Below, piece after piece: positions 1-8,436 of a stretch of 64,000 nt of DNA. The translations under genes and the position numbers were made by a program. Positions within the stretch are counted from its first letter, which is position 1; each line of letters starts with the position of its first letter. A model generated the notes under the pieces. The model searched no databases. It was not told the origin of the DNA and worked only from the letters and a program-made list of their open reading frames with translations. The DNA comes from G963717155 sp963717155 (GTDB lineage: Bacteria; Actinomycetota; Thermoleophilia; Gaiellales; JALYLC01). The stretch covers positions 4,154,001 to 4,218,000 of the forward strand of contig OY970326.1 in the NCBI GenBank assembly GCA_963717155.1. Reading direction: 5' to 3'.

Positions 1-137
1 TTGCCACTCGGCAAGATGATCTTCTTGACTTGGAAGTCGCCCATCGCACAGTTGGTATCGGGCGTCGACCGCCCGCCCTTGAGTGGCACGTGATCTCCGA
101 CCCGCCCGAGACTCCGCGCGTACGTCGCGCGAGACCC

Positions 138-611
138 TCAGCCGCCGAAATCGGCGGTGACGAACGGCGCCGTCATCCCGCCGAGCGAGCCCATCGCAAC
201 GGCGACTCCGAGCATCCGATACTCCGGCGAGAGCAGGTTCATCCGATGCCCTGGACTGGCGAGCCATGCCTGCACCGTCTGGCCCGGGCCCATTCCCGCC
301 GCCAGATCCTCGCCCGCTACGTGGCCGTGGAACCCGAGGCGCGTCAGCCGTTGCAGGACGTTGGAGCCGTCAGGTCCCGTGTGGTCGAGCCGGCCGATTC
401 CCGCGAGGTAGACGCTCTGGCCGCGGGCGGCCGTCGCCAGTCGCGAGTCGACGTGGAGCGGTGGCAGGCCGTTCGCCGCGCGGGCCCCGTTGATCGCCTG
501 CACGAGGGCGCTCGTGTAGGCGCGCGTGGCGTTTGCGCTTGCTCCGGGCACGAGCGCGGCGAGCACCGCGAACGCGACGAGCAGGGATACGAGTGGTCGG
601 CGTAGCCGCAT
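138..611 (-). CDS. Secreted CAP-domain protein
   Basis: A 157-residue protein exported by a clear signal peptide (charged MRLRRP start, hydrophobic stretch LVSLLVAFAVLAALV, cut near ASA). The rest is a CAP/SCP-like domain: helix with INGARAANGLPPL, then LDHTGPDGSNVLQRL with the conserved His, GEDLAAG, and the SPGHRMNLLSPEYRMLGV block that is the hallmark of bacterial CAP proteins. Bacterial members are secreted proteins of mostly unknown molecular function. The ATG is the only start that includes the signal peptide. It is a single gene, tail-to-head with the aminotransferase that follows, and it is intact, unlike several neighbours. Confidence 0.9.
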   Translation of the reverse strand: MRLRRPLVSLLVAFAVLAALVPGASANATRAYTSALVQAINGARAANGLPPLHVDSRLATAARGQSVYLAGIGRLDHTGPDGSNVLQRLTRLGFHGHVAGEDLAAGMGPGQTVQAWLASPGHRMNLLSPEYRMLGVAVAMGSLGGMTAPFVTADFGG

Positions 612-770
612 CAGGTCGGGCGTCCCGGTCGGAAGGACGCGACTGCGAGCCTACACAGGTACCACGGGCCGTGTGATCACTCAGGAGTACTCCTAAAGGC
701 CCATTCCGAGGTTATTCTATTTAAATCTACTGCTCCCTTGCCAAGAACCCGCAGCGCCGAGTGAGAGGGG

Positions 771-2112
771 TTACGCCGCTGTCACCGGAGCGCCGGCCTC
801 GACGATCGCGCCCTCCAGCACGCCGAGCGCCTCGTCCAGCTCGTCGTCCGTCAGGGTCAGAGGAGCCAGGTTCCGGATGACGTTCCCGTGCAGTCCGGCT
901 CTGAGCAGGATCAGGCCACGCTGCAGCGCGAGCTCGACCGTCCGGCTCGCGAGCGCGGCATCCGGCTCTCGCGTGGCTGGGTCGCGCACGAACTCGAGCG
1001 CGAGCATGGCGCCCAGGCCTCGGACGTCGCCGATCTGCGGAACGCGGGCCTGCAGTGCGCCGAGTCGCCGTCGCATGGTCTCGCCGATCGCGCGCGCGCG
1101 ACCGCAGAGATCGAGGCGGTCGATCTCGTCGAGCACGGCGAGAGCCGCCTGGCAGGCGACCGGATTGCCGACGAACGTGCCTCCGATCGTCGAGTCGCCC
1201 GGCGCGTCCATGATCTCGGCGCGACCGAGCACTCCCGACAGCGGAAGCCCGGCGGCGATCGACTTCGCGACGCAGATGAGGTCGGGCTGCGACGCCGGAC
1301 TGCTCGATCGCGAAGAACGTCCCCGTGCGGCCGAAGCCCGACTGCACCTCGTCGGCGATCAACACGATCCCGTGCTCGTCGCACAGTGCGCGCAGTCCAC
1401 GGAGGTAGGCGGGGGGCGCTGGGATGAACCCACCCTCGCCCTGCACCGGCTCGATCACGACGCAGGCGACCTGCGAGGGATCGACCTGCGTTCGGAATGC
1501 CAGCCGGAGCGCTTCGAGAGCGTCCTCCGCGGCATCGTCTCCACGCCAGTGGTACTCGTCGGGGAACGGCACGCGGTAGACCTCGGGCGCGTACGGGCCG
1601 AAGCCCGCCTTGTACGGTCGCACCTTCGACGTCAGCGACATCGCCATCAGGGTGCGGCCGTGGAACGCGTTCGTGAACGCGAGCACGGCGGGCCGGCCGG
1701 TCGCGGCGCGCGCGATCTTGACGGCGTTCTCGACCGCCTCGGCGCCGGAGTTGAAGAACGCGGCCTTGACCGCTCCGTCGATCGGCGTCCGCTCCGCCAA
1801 TCGCTCGGCGAGCTCGACGTAGGAGTCGTACGGAACGATCGTGAAGTCGGTGTGCAGGAAGCGGTCAACCTGCGCGTGCACGCGTTCGGAGACCGCGGCG
1901 TTCGAGTGTCCGACAGCTAGGCAGCCGATGCCGCCTGCGAAGTCGAGGAAGGTGTTGCCGTCGACGTCGGTGAGCGTCGCGCCCGTGGCACTTTCCACGA
2001 AGATCGGGACGACAAGCGTCTTGGCGCGTGCCACGACGGCTTCCTTGCGCGCGATCCAGTCGCGCGAGATCGGGCCTGGGATCTCAGTTCGGATCCGGAT
2101 CGAATGCTCCAC
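771..2112 (-). CDS. gabT: Class-III PLP aminotransferase, GABA transaminase type (one frameshift)
   Basis: PLP-dependent transfer of an omega-amino group, most likely 4-aminobutyrate to 2-oxoglutarate. Visible motifs: FFNSGAEAVENAVKIARA (cofactor phosphate site), FHGRTLMAMSLT, VVIEPVQGEGG, LIADEVQSGFGRTGTFFA with the PLP-contacting Asp, and GGTFVGNPVAC. The PLP lysine lies at the frame break near 1290, where one extra base turns a normal QPDLICVAKSIAAG stretch into nonsense; the C-terminal 150 residues continue in another frame to the stop at 771. The GTG at 2112 is preceded by AGGAGA at good spacing and gives the usual family N-terminus. The break is probably a sequence error. Related ornithine or diaminobutyrate transaminases cannot be excluded. 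Confidence 0.82.
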
Positions 2113-2207
2113 GTGCGTCTCCTGCGTACTCGAGCGCGGCCGTGCGCCGTTCGACCGTGATCGGGAACCGCGCGCACGCTCTCCCTCGCACCGTACCATC
2201 CGATCTG

Positions 2208-2897
2208 GTGCTCGCGGCGTTGATCACGGGAGGCTCGAGTGGCATCGGCCGTGCGATCGCCGCGGATCTCGCCGCCGCCGGCCTCGCCATCTCGATCGCG
2301 TCGCGCGATCCCGAGCGGGCAGGGCTCGCGGGCGCCCACCCGATCGCTATCGACCTGTCAGACCCGACGACCGCCTCCGAGGTCGTCTCGTCACACGTGG
2401 GAAGACACGGCAGGCTGGACGTCCTCGTCAATGCGGCGGGGGTCGCGCATTCCGAGCGCGTCGACGAGACCTCGATCGCGGCCTTCGACGCGCAGGTCGC
2501 GCTCAACCTCCGCGCGACGGTCGCCGTCTGCACGGCGGCGCTGCCGGAGCTGCGCGCGAGCCGCGGTCTCATCGTCAACGTGGCATCGATCCTCGGGCTG
2601 CACGGCGACCCCGCGCTCGCCGTCTACTCGGCGACGAAGCACGCGATCGTCGGTTACTCGCGCAGCCTCGGCGAGGCCCTTCGCAACGACGGGGTGCGCG
2701 TCACCGCGCTGTGCCCCGGCTACGTGGCGACGCCGTTCAGCGAGCTCGCCCAGGCCCGCGTGCCGCCGGAGGAGATGGTGCAACCCGTGGACTGCGCGCG
2801 CGCCGTGCGGATGCTGCTCGAGCTGAGCCCGCAGACCTTCGTCCCCGAGCTCGTGCTCGACCGGCTCGGGAGCATCGGCCCGCGCCTGCGTCACTAG
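2208..2897 (+). CDS. Short-chain dehydrogenase/reductase
   Basis: Classical SDR of 229 residues with a Rossmann fold. Cofactor-binding glycines are in LITGGSSGIGRAI at the extreme N-terminus, NAAG follows beta-4, the catalytic Ser is in NVASILG, and Tyr/Lys are in YSATKHA. The substrate cannot be read from the sequence. GTG 2208 is chosen because the coding pattern starts right before the glycine motif; there is no good upstream Shine-Dalgarno, so a few residues either way are possible. It is divergent from the aminotransferase and lies 20 bases before dcd, so the pair is probably co-transcribed. Confidence 0.85.
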   Translation: MLAALITGGSSGIGRAIAADLAAAGLAISIASRDPERAGLAGAHPIAIDLSDPTTASEVVSSHVGRHGRLDVLVNAAGVAHSERVDETSIAAFDAQVALNLRATVAVCTAALPELRASRGLIVNVASILGLHGDPALAVYSATKHAIVGYSRSLGEALRNDGVRVTALCPGYVATPFSELAQARVPPEEMVQPVDCARAVRMLLELSPQTFVPELVLDRLGSIGPRLRH

Positions 2898-2917
2898 GAC
2901 TGCGATCATCCGGCGCG

Positions 2918-3484
2918 ATGGTGCTCTCCGACAGATCCATCCGCGAGGAGGTCGCCGCCGGACGCATCGGCCTCGACCCGTTCGACCCTGCGCTCGTGCA
3001 GCCGTCGAGCATCGACGTGCGCTGCGACCGTCGGTTTCGCGTCTTCCATCCCGGGCGCTACCCGTTCATCGACGTGCGCGTGCCCATGCCCGACCTGACC
3101 GAGCTCGTCGAGATCGACGACGATCGCGCCTTCATCCTGCACCCCGGGGAGTTCGTGCTCGGCGCGACGGCCGAGGTGCTGCGGCTCCCGGACGACCTCG
3201 TCGCACGCCTCGACGGGAAGAGCTCGCTCGGCCGGCTCGGCCTGCAGGTCCACTCGACGGCGGGACTCGCCGACCCGGGCTTCGAGGGCCAGATCACCCT
3301 CGAGCTGTCGAACGTCGCGAGCCTTCCGATCGCGATCTACCCCGGCATGCGGATCGCGCAGCTCGTGTTCGAGCGGCTCACCACCCCGGCCGACAGGCCG
3401 TATGGCGCCGGCGGCCTCGGCTCCAAGTACCAGGGACAGCGTGGGCCGACCGCGAGCGAGTACTGGCGCAACTTCTCGAAGTGA
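2918..3484 (+). CDS. dcd: dCTP deaminase, dUMP-forming (bifunctional) type
   Basis: Converts dCTP to dUTP, and in the actinobacterial subfamily directly to dUMP, supplying thymidylate synthesis while keeping uracil out of DNA. All 188 residues are intact. GKSSLGRLGLQVHSTAG carries the conserved Ser/Arg region, DPGFEGQITLELSN the catalytic Glu, and GSKYQGQRGPTAS the C-terminal nucleotide-lid motif. The HSTAG and YQGQRGPT segments closely resemble the Mycobacterium tuberculosis bifunctional deaminase/dUTPase, so I favour EC 3.5.4.30; this is family inference. ATG 2918 gives the standard MVLSDRSIREE start. Confidence 0.93.
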   Translation: MVLSDRSIREEVAAGRIGLDPFDPALVQPSSIDVRCDRRFRVFHPGRYPFIDVRVPMPDLTELVEIDDDRAFILHPGEFVLGATAEVLRLPDDLVARLDGKSSLGRLGLQVHSTAGLADPGFEGQITLELSNVASLPIAIYPGMRIAQLVFERLTTPADRPYGAGGLGSKYQGQRGPTASEYWRNFSK

Positions 3485-3534
3485 TCCATTTGTAACCAGG
3501 ATGCCTGGCGAATATCCGACGCGTCGGGTACATT

Positions 3535-3777
3535 CTGGATACCGCGGAAAGGAGGTGGTCGGTATCTTGTCCAGTGGTTTGTGTTCTGAGAGTCCGGCGA
3601 GCGGAGGTGCTCGCAGGTAGGGGTGGATCCCCTGAACCACGGGGAATCGCCTAGCCAGCGTTGGGGACCGCCGCGCCACCGTCATCGGTGTGCTGCGGCA
3701 CCAGCCCTACCGAATCCAGGCGAGTAACCGACCGGGGGTCGCGTCAGTACGGAGGACGCGGCCCCCGGTGCTGTTTT
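3535..3777 (+). ncRNA. Candidate structured RNA with terminator, family unassigned
   Basis: A gene-free stretch rich in nested complementarity. CTGGATACCG (3535-3544) pairs with CGGTATC...CCAG (3560-3574), enclosing AAAGGAGGTG. GCGAGC/GCTCGC closes a small hairpin, GATCCCC/GGGGAATC another with loop TGAACCAC, and GTAGGG pairs at long range with CCCTAC. The RNA ends in the terminator at 3731-3777. Pieces recall c-di-AMP (ydaO) riboswitches (GGGGAATC, CCGAATCC...GTAACC), but the order is not convincing. No gene follows on this strand: the next gene, DtxR-like, is antisense. A 16-codon TTG reading frame (from 3567) sits behind the Shine-Dalgarno-like loop. It could be a small RNA, an orphan riboswitch or a short-peptide mRNA. 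A TACATT at 3529-3534 could be a -10 box. Confidence 0.45.
3731..3777 (+). terminator. Strong intrinsic terminator
   Basis: A 15-bp stem: ACCGGGGGTCGCGTC (3731-3745) pairs with GACGCGGCCCCCGGT (3755-3769) with a single G-U pair and a 9-base loop, followed by TGCTGTTTT. Both the stem strength and the T run fit Rho-independent termination on the plus strand. It ends the structured RNA just upstream of it. Confidence 0.8.
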
Positions 3778-3838
3778 CGGGCGTCTCCGCTGCTAGACGA
3801 GCCGGGCGACGCCGGTCGCGACGAGCCGACGCCGCGTG

Positions 3839-4555
3839 TCAGCGACCCCAGACGCCGGCGGTCAGAAGCGCCGCCGCGTCCAGGTCCGCCACCACGCCGT
3901 GCGGCCCGTCGCCACGGTGCGAGACCGACACCGAGACCGACTGCGCCGCATCGATCGGCAGCTCCGTGCGACCGAGCCGCGTCTCGAGCGCGAGGCTGTC
4001 GCCGTCGAGGTCGACGAGCTCGATCGTGTCGCCGGGCTCGACGCCCGTGCGCTTGAGCAGGCGGAGGAGATCGGGATCCTCGTTCTCGAGCCGCAGCACC
4101 ACGACCCTGGAGCCGACGGGAACGGCGGCGAGGATCTCGCCGGTCTCGCGCACGGCATCGCCGATCGGGTGCCCGTGCGGGCACGTCTTCACGTCCGGGA
4201 GCTTCTCGTGGATGAGCTGCTCGAGACGGGGTGACACTGCGTGCTCGAAGGTGTGAGCCTCCTCGTGCACCTCGTCCCACGGGATCCCGAACTCGCTCAC
4301 CAGGTAGGCCTCGATCAGGCGGTGGCGCGACACGATGTGCTTGGCGACGCGCTCGCCCTCGGGCGTGAACAGCAGCCGCTTGCGCTCGTCGCGCTCGACG
4401 AGGCCCTCGTCGACCAGACGCCGCACCATCTCGGTCACGCTCGGCTGCGAGACCTGCATCGCCCGTGCGAGGTTCGCCTGGGTGGGCTCGATGCCCGCCT
4501 CGCCGAACCAGAACAGCTTCTCGACATACTCTTCGATCGCCTCTGTCAGCGCCAT
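3839..4555 (-). CDS. DtxR/MntR-family metal-dependent repressor
   Basis: Intact 238-residue regulator. Residues 1-65 are a winged helix (helix-turn-helix around TQANLARAMQVSQPSVTEMVRRL, typical DtxR recognition helix), followed by the dimerisation/metal domain with RHRLIEAYLVSEFGIPWDEVHEEAHTFEHAV region Glu/His ligands and the CPHGHPIG metal-site Cys/His. The last ~75 residues form a FeoA/SH3-like domain (GSRVVVLRLENEDPDLL). Family members bind Fe(II) or Mn(II) and repress uptake or Fe-S genes. Proximity to the suf genes suggests iron, but no operator was identified. It is 30 bases upstream of the gamma-glutamyltransferase-like gene on the same strand. Confidence 0.9.
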   Translation of the reverse strand: MALTEAIEEYVEKLFWFGEAGIEPTQANLARAMQVSQPSVTEMVRRLVDEGLVERDERKRLLFTPEGERVAKHIVSRHRLIEAYLVSEFGIPWDEVHEEAHTFEHAVSPRLEQLIHEKLPDVKTCPHGHPIGDAVRETGEILAAVPVGSRVVVLRLENEDPDLLRLLKRTGVEPGDTIELVDLDGDSLALETRLGRTELPIDAAQSVSVSVSHRGDGPHGVVADLDAAALLTAGVWGR

Positions 4556-4585
4556 ACGGGAGAGTCTACCGCGCGTCGCGCGTCG

Positions 4586-6058
4586 TCAGATACCCGCGGC
4601 GTAGCCGTCTTTCCGCGGCTCGCTTCCGCCCTCGAGGACGTCGTCGTGCACGAGGACGACCTGTCCACCGCCGAACCCCGCCGGGGTCGGGATCGCGCCG
4701 TACGCGGTGACCCCGTCGCGTGAGCTCGGCCTCGAGCGTCCACAGCGGCGGCTCGAGCGCGAGCGCCCACCCGGCGTCCTCGAGATCGAGCCGGAAACGC
4801 GGTGCATCGAGCGCCGTCTGCGGGTCGGCGCCGTCCACGAGCAGCTGCTCGACGACCTGCAGGTGCCCCTGGGGCTGGAAGTGGCCTCCCATGACCCCGA
4901 ACGGGCCGAGCAGCGACCCATCGCGTACCAGCATGCCCGGGATGATCGTGTGGAACGGTCGCGTGCCGGCGCGATGCGGTTCGGGTGTCCGGGCTCGAGC
5001 GTGAAGCAGGCACCGCGGTTCTGCAGCATGATCCCCGTCCCCCGGGCGACGACGCCGCTGCCGAAGCCGTAGTACAGGCTCTGGATGAGCGAGCACGCGC
5101 GGCGCTCGCCGTCGACGCAGCACAGGTAGACCGTGCCCCCGCGAGCAGCGCTCCGGCGCCGCGGCGAGCCTGCGCGCTCGCGGTCGATCAGCGCGCGGCG
5201 CTCGGCGATGTACGCGGGATCCAGGTAGCCCGCCGGCAGCGGTTCGTCGGCGATGTAGCGGTAGCCGTCGGCGAACGCGAGCTTCAGCGCCTCTGCCTGG
5301 AGGTGGACCCGCTCGGCGGCGTCGCGCCGCAGCGAGCGGCTCGACGAGCGCGAGCGCCTGCAGGGCCACCGCGCCCTGGCCGTTCGGCGGCAGCTCGAGC
5401 ACCTCGACGCCGCGGTGGGCGAGCCGTAGCGGCTCGACCCACTCCGCCTCGTGGGCCGCGAGGTCCGCGCGCTCGAGCCAGCTCGCCTCACAGATCGCAT
5501 CGCCGAGTGCCCCGTCGTACAGGGCCGCCGGTCCGTCGGAGGCGAGCATCCGGAGGCTCTGGCCGAGCTCCGGCAGGCGCGCGATCTGCCCGACCTGCGG
5601 TGCGTTGCCGAAGACCCGCCGCGCCTCGTCGTCGCTGAAGCCGGCGCGCGATCGCGGCCCACGCACGGGCGATCACCGGAGTGACAGCGAAGCCCTGCTC
5701 GGCGGCGTCGACCGCAGGCGCGAGGCAGCGGTCGAGGCCGACGCTGCCGAATCGCTCGAGCAGGGCGGCCCAGCCCGAGACCGCTCCCGGGACGGTGACC
5801 GACCGCGGACCCGTCTCCGCGATCTCGGTCAACGAGTCGGGGTCCAGCGATCCGGCGGGCCCGCCCGCTGGAGTTGAGGCCGTGGGCCCGGCCGTCCTCC
5901 CAGATGATCGAGAAGAGATCGCCGCCGATGCCCGTCGACATCGGCTCGCACACGCACAGGACCGCCGCAGCCGTGACGGCGGCATCGACCGCGTTGCCGC
6001 CGTCCTCGAGCACGCGCAACGCGGCTCGCGTCGCGAGCGGGTGACTCGTCGCGGCCAT
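4586..6058 (-). CDS. Gamma-glutamyltransferase-family Ntn hydrolase (several frameshifts)
   Basis: Self-cleaving N-terminal-nucleophile amidase; family members hydrolyse or transfer gamma-glutamyl groups. Reading across frames gives SHPLATRAALRVLEDGGNAVDAA, MSTGIGGDLFSIIW, GPRSVTVPGAVSGW, ELPPNGQGAVALQAL, GGTVYLCCVDG with the probable nucleophile Thr, FGSGVVARGTGIMLQNRG, and MGGHFQPQGHLQ, ending GSEPRKDGYAAGI. At least five frame changes are needed, so this copy as written encodes no full enzyme. Since neighbouring essential genes are broken the same way, error is more likely than decay. It resembles YwrD/acylase-type homologues that lack a signal peptide. ATG 6058 follows the sufU stop closely. 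Confidence 0.75.
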   Translation of the reverse strand: MAATSHPLATRAALRVLEDGGNAVDAAVTAAAVLCVCEPMSTGIGGDLFSIIWEDGRAHGLNSSGRARRIAGPRLVDRDRGDGSAVGHRPGSGLGLGRPARAIRQRRPRPLPRACGRRRRAGLRCHSGDRPCVGRDRAPASATTRRGGSSATHRRSGRSRACRSSARASGCSPPTDRRPCTTGHSAMRSVRRAGSSARTSRPTRRSGSSRYGSPTAASRCSSCRRTARARWPCRRSRSSSRSLRRDAAERVHLQAEALKLAFADGYRYIADEPLPAGYLDPAYIAERRALIDRERAGSPRRRSAARGGTVYLCCVDGERRACSLIQSLYYGFGSGVVARGTGIMLQNRGACFTLEPGHPNRIAPARDRSTRSSRACWYAMGRCSARSGSWEATSSPRGTCRSSSSCSWTAPTRRRRSMHRVSGSISRTPGGRSRSSRRCGRSRPSSRDGVTAYGAIPTPAGFGGGQVVLVHDDVLEGGSEPRKDGYAAGI

Positions 6059-6094
6059 CGCCTGCGCCGCGACCGCCGACGGAGCGACGCACCC

Positions 6095-6532
6095 CTACTG
6101 CCAGGTGATGCCGTCGTCGAGGCCCGGCCAGTCGGCCGGAAGCGGCGTACCGGAGTGGCGGTGGAGCGCGACCTTCAGCACTCCGAGCCCGAGCAGCGCG
6201 CACTTCAGGCGCACCGGCGAGAGCGGGATGCCGATCAGGTCCGTCACATCCTCGCGCTGCATCGCGGCCGCCTCCTCGACGGTCTTGCCCACCACGACCT
6301 CGGTCAGCATGGACGTCGCGGCCTGGCTGATCGAGCAGCCCTGTCCGCTGAAGCTGACGTCGGCGATCTTGCCGTCCGCGATCTGCAGGTCGAGCCGCAG
6401 CTCGTCGCCGCAGAGCGGGTTCTGACCCTCGGCGCTGGCGTCGGGCTGCTCGATCGCTCGCTGGTGACGGGGGTGGCGCGAGTGGTCGAGGATCAGCTCG
6501 CGTGCGAGCTGCTCGTCGAATTCATCGATCAC
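6095..6532 (-). CDS. sufU: SufU-type Fe-S assembly protein
   Basis: Zinc-dependent sulfur acceptor that receives persulfide sulfur from SufS for the SufBCD scaffold. It shows the three conserved Cys regions: NPLCGDELRL (Cys plus Asp ligand), FSGQGCSISQAATSML, and RLKCALLG, with the SufU-type long spacing that distinguishes it from IscU. About 145 residues. The GTG at 6532 overlaps the sufS stop as GTGA, fixing the start at VIDEFDEQLARELILDHSRH. Intact in its own frame. Confidence 0.92.
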   Translation of the reverse strand: MIDEFDEQLARELILDHSRHPRHQRAIEQPDASAEGQNPLCGDELRLDLQIADGKIADVSFSGQGCSISQAATSMLTEVVVGKTVEEAAAMQREDVTDLIGIPLSPVRLKCALLGLGVLKVALHRHSGTPLPADWPGLDDGITWQ

Positions 6533-7791
6533 GTGAAGGCCTTCCTGGCAACCTCGAGCCCGTCGCACAGACGGTCGATCTCCTCCGGCAGCGAGTACAG
6601 CCAGAAGCTCGCCCGCGTGGTCGCCGGAACGCCGAAGCGGCGCATGGCGGGCTGCGTGCAGTGGTGTCCTGCGCGAACGCAGATGCCGAGCTTGTCGAGC
6701 TCGGAGGCGAGGTCGTGCGGATGCACGTCGCCGAACGCGAACGAGATCACGCTTCCGCGATCCTGCCCACGCCCCGGACCGAGGATGCGAACGTCGGGGA
6801 TCGCCGACAGCCGGTCGTACGCGTACGCCGTCAGCTCGCGCTCGTGCTGTGCGACGGCCTCGATGCCCACGCCCGTGAGGTAGTCGATCGCGACGCCGAG
6901 CGCGATGTTCTCGGCGATCGCCGGGAGTGCCGGCCTCGAACTTCCAGGGAAGGTCGTTCCAGGTCGTGCCCTTGTCGAGCGTGACCGAGCGGATCATCTC
7001 GCCGCCCGTCAGGAACGGGTCCATCTCCCTGAGACGCGCCTCACGGCCGTACAGCGCGCCCGGAGCCGGGCCCGCCGAGCTTGTGGCCCGGAGAACGCGA
7101 AGAAGTCGCAGCCGAGCGCGCGAACGTCGATCGGTCGATGCGGGGCGCTCTGGGCGCCGTCGACGACGAGCACCGCGTCGTGCGCGCGACACCACGCACC
7201 GAGCTCCTCGATCGGGTTGACCGTGCCGAGCGAGTTCGAGACGTGTACGGCCGCGACGAGCCGCACGGGCCCCTCGGCTGCGGCGCGCTCGAGGCTCGCG
7301 AGGTCGAGCGCACCGTCGTCGTCGACCGACACGTAGCGCATGAGCGCGCCGGTCTGATGCGCCAGGAACTGCCACGGCACGAGGTTGGAGTGGTGCTCCA
7401 TCTCGGTCGCGACGATCACGTCGCCGGCGCGCAGGTGCCTGCGTCCCCAGGCGTACGCGACGAGGTTCAGGCCCTCGGTCGTATCGCGCACGAAGATCAC
7501 CTCGCGGGTGGTCGCGGCCCCGAGGAAGGCGCGGACCTTCTCCCTCGCTCCCTCGTAGCGCTCGGTCGTCTCCTCGGCCAGCGTGTAGACGCCGCGGTGC
7601 ACGTTCGCGTAGCTCGACGAGTACGTGTCGACGATGCTGTCGATCACGGCACGGGGCTTCTGGGTGCTCGAGGCCGAGTCGAGATACGCCAGCGGGTAGC
7701 CGTTGATCTCGCGCTCGAGGATCGGGAAGTCGGCGCGCAGACGCGTCACGTCGAGCGCGGAGCGTGCCATCTGATCGGTCTTGACTGCCAC
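6529..7791 (-). CDS. sufS: Cysteine desulfurase SufS (three frameshifts)
   Basis: PLP enzyme that removes sulfur from cysteine for Fe-S cluster synthesis. The first frame carries DFPILEREINGYPLAYLDSA, TEMEHHSNLVPWQ, VLVVDGAQSAPHRP and FFAFSG; the PLP-lysine segment HKLGGPGSG and LTGGEMIRSVTLDKGTTW follow in other frames; the C-terminus holds the active-site loop Cys in RAGHHCTQPAMRRFG. Breaks near 7083, 7058 and 6941 are each one extra base. Start could be GTG 7791 or ATG 7770 (MARSALDV). It sits about 20 bases after the response regulator and overlaps sufU by 4 bases, so one transcript may carry all of them. Confidence 0.88.
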
Positions 7792-7812
7792 GCAGGCAGT
7801 GTAGGCCAGGGT

Positions 7813-8436
7813 CTAGAGCGGGCTCCTGGAGCCAGCCCTTCTCGATCGCCACGTCGATAGCCTCGCCGCGGTTGCGAGCTCCGAGCTTGCGGATCGAGGC
7901 GCTCAGGTAGTTCCGCACGGTCCCCTCCGAGAGGTGGAGGGCCTTCGCGATGTCGGCCGCGCTGTCATGCCGGGCGGCGGCGGCGAGCACCTCCTCCTCG
8001 CGCAGCGGTCAGCGGGCTCGTCCCCTCGGCGAGCGCCTCTGCCGCGAGCGCCGGGTCGACCGCTCGCCGACCCGGCGGCCACCTCGCGGATCGCAGCCGC
8101 GAGCTCCCGCGCGGGCGCGTCCTTCAGCAGGAAGCCGGAGGCGCCCTGCTCGAGGGCGCGCCGCAGGTATCCAGGCCGACCGAACGTCGTGAGGATCAGG
8201 ACGCGTGTCTGCGGAAGCTCGCGCGACGAGCTCGGCGCCGGCCGTGATCCCGTCGATGCCCGGGCATCTCGATGTCGAGCAGCGCGACGTCGGGCCGCGC
8301 TGCGCCGCGCCGCGTCGAGCACGGCGTCGCCGCGCTCGACCTCGGCCACGACCTCGATGTCGCCCTCCAGGGCGAGCAGGCTCGCGAGCGCTCCGCGCAC
8401 CATCGCCTGGTCCTCGGCGATCAGGACGCGGATCAC
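7813..8436 (-). CDS. NarL/FixJ-family response regulator (frameshifts)
   Basis: Receiver domain starts VIRVLIAEDQAMVRGALASL with the acidic pair, followed across a break by PQTRVLILTTFGRPGYLRRA, GASGFLLKDAPARELA with the conserved Lys, and after further breaks a LuxR-type helix-turn-helix (DIAKALHLSEGTVRNYLSA). The phosphorylated Asp falls in a broken stretch. Start GTG 8436 overlaps the kinase stop as GTGA. The end near 7813 assumes one more base error; as written the frame runs on into sufS. It most resembles DesR/LiaR-type regulators that control a neighbouring ABC exporter. Confidence 0.75.

Noticed and set aside
1..91. Possible partial minus-strand gene at the left edge (GTG 91 or ATG 44, reading MGDFQVKKIILPSG)
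   Set aside because: The text looks protein-like but only about 15-30 codons are in view; not enough to support a call.
877..1920. Long plus-strand open frames opposite the aminotransferase, and similar ones opposite suf, GH4, FGE and c-di-GMP genes
   Set aside because: High GC makes antisense frames long. Their text is Arg/Ala/Pro-rich without family motifs, and the true coding strand is proven by conserved motifs.
3575..3730. Assignment of the structured RNA to TPP or c-di-AMP riboswitches
   Set aside because: CTGAGAG, GGGGAATC and CCGAATCC recall parts of each, but conserved pieces are not all present in the right order. Left unassigned.
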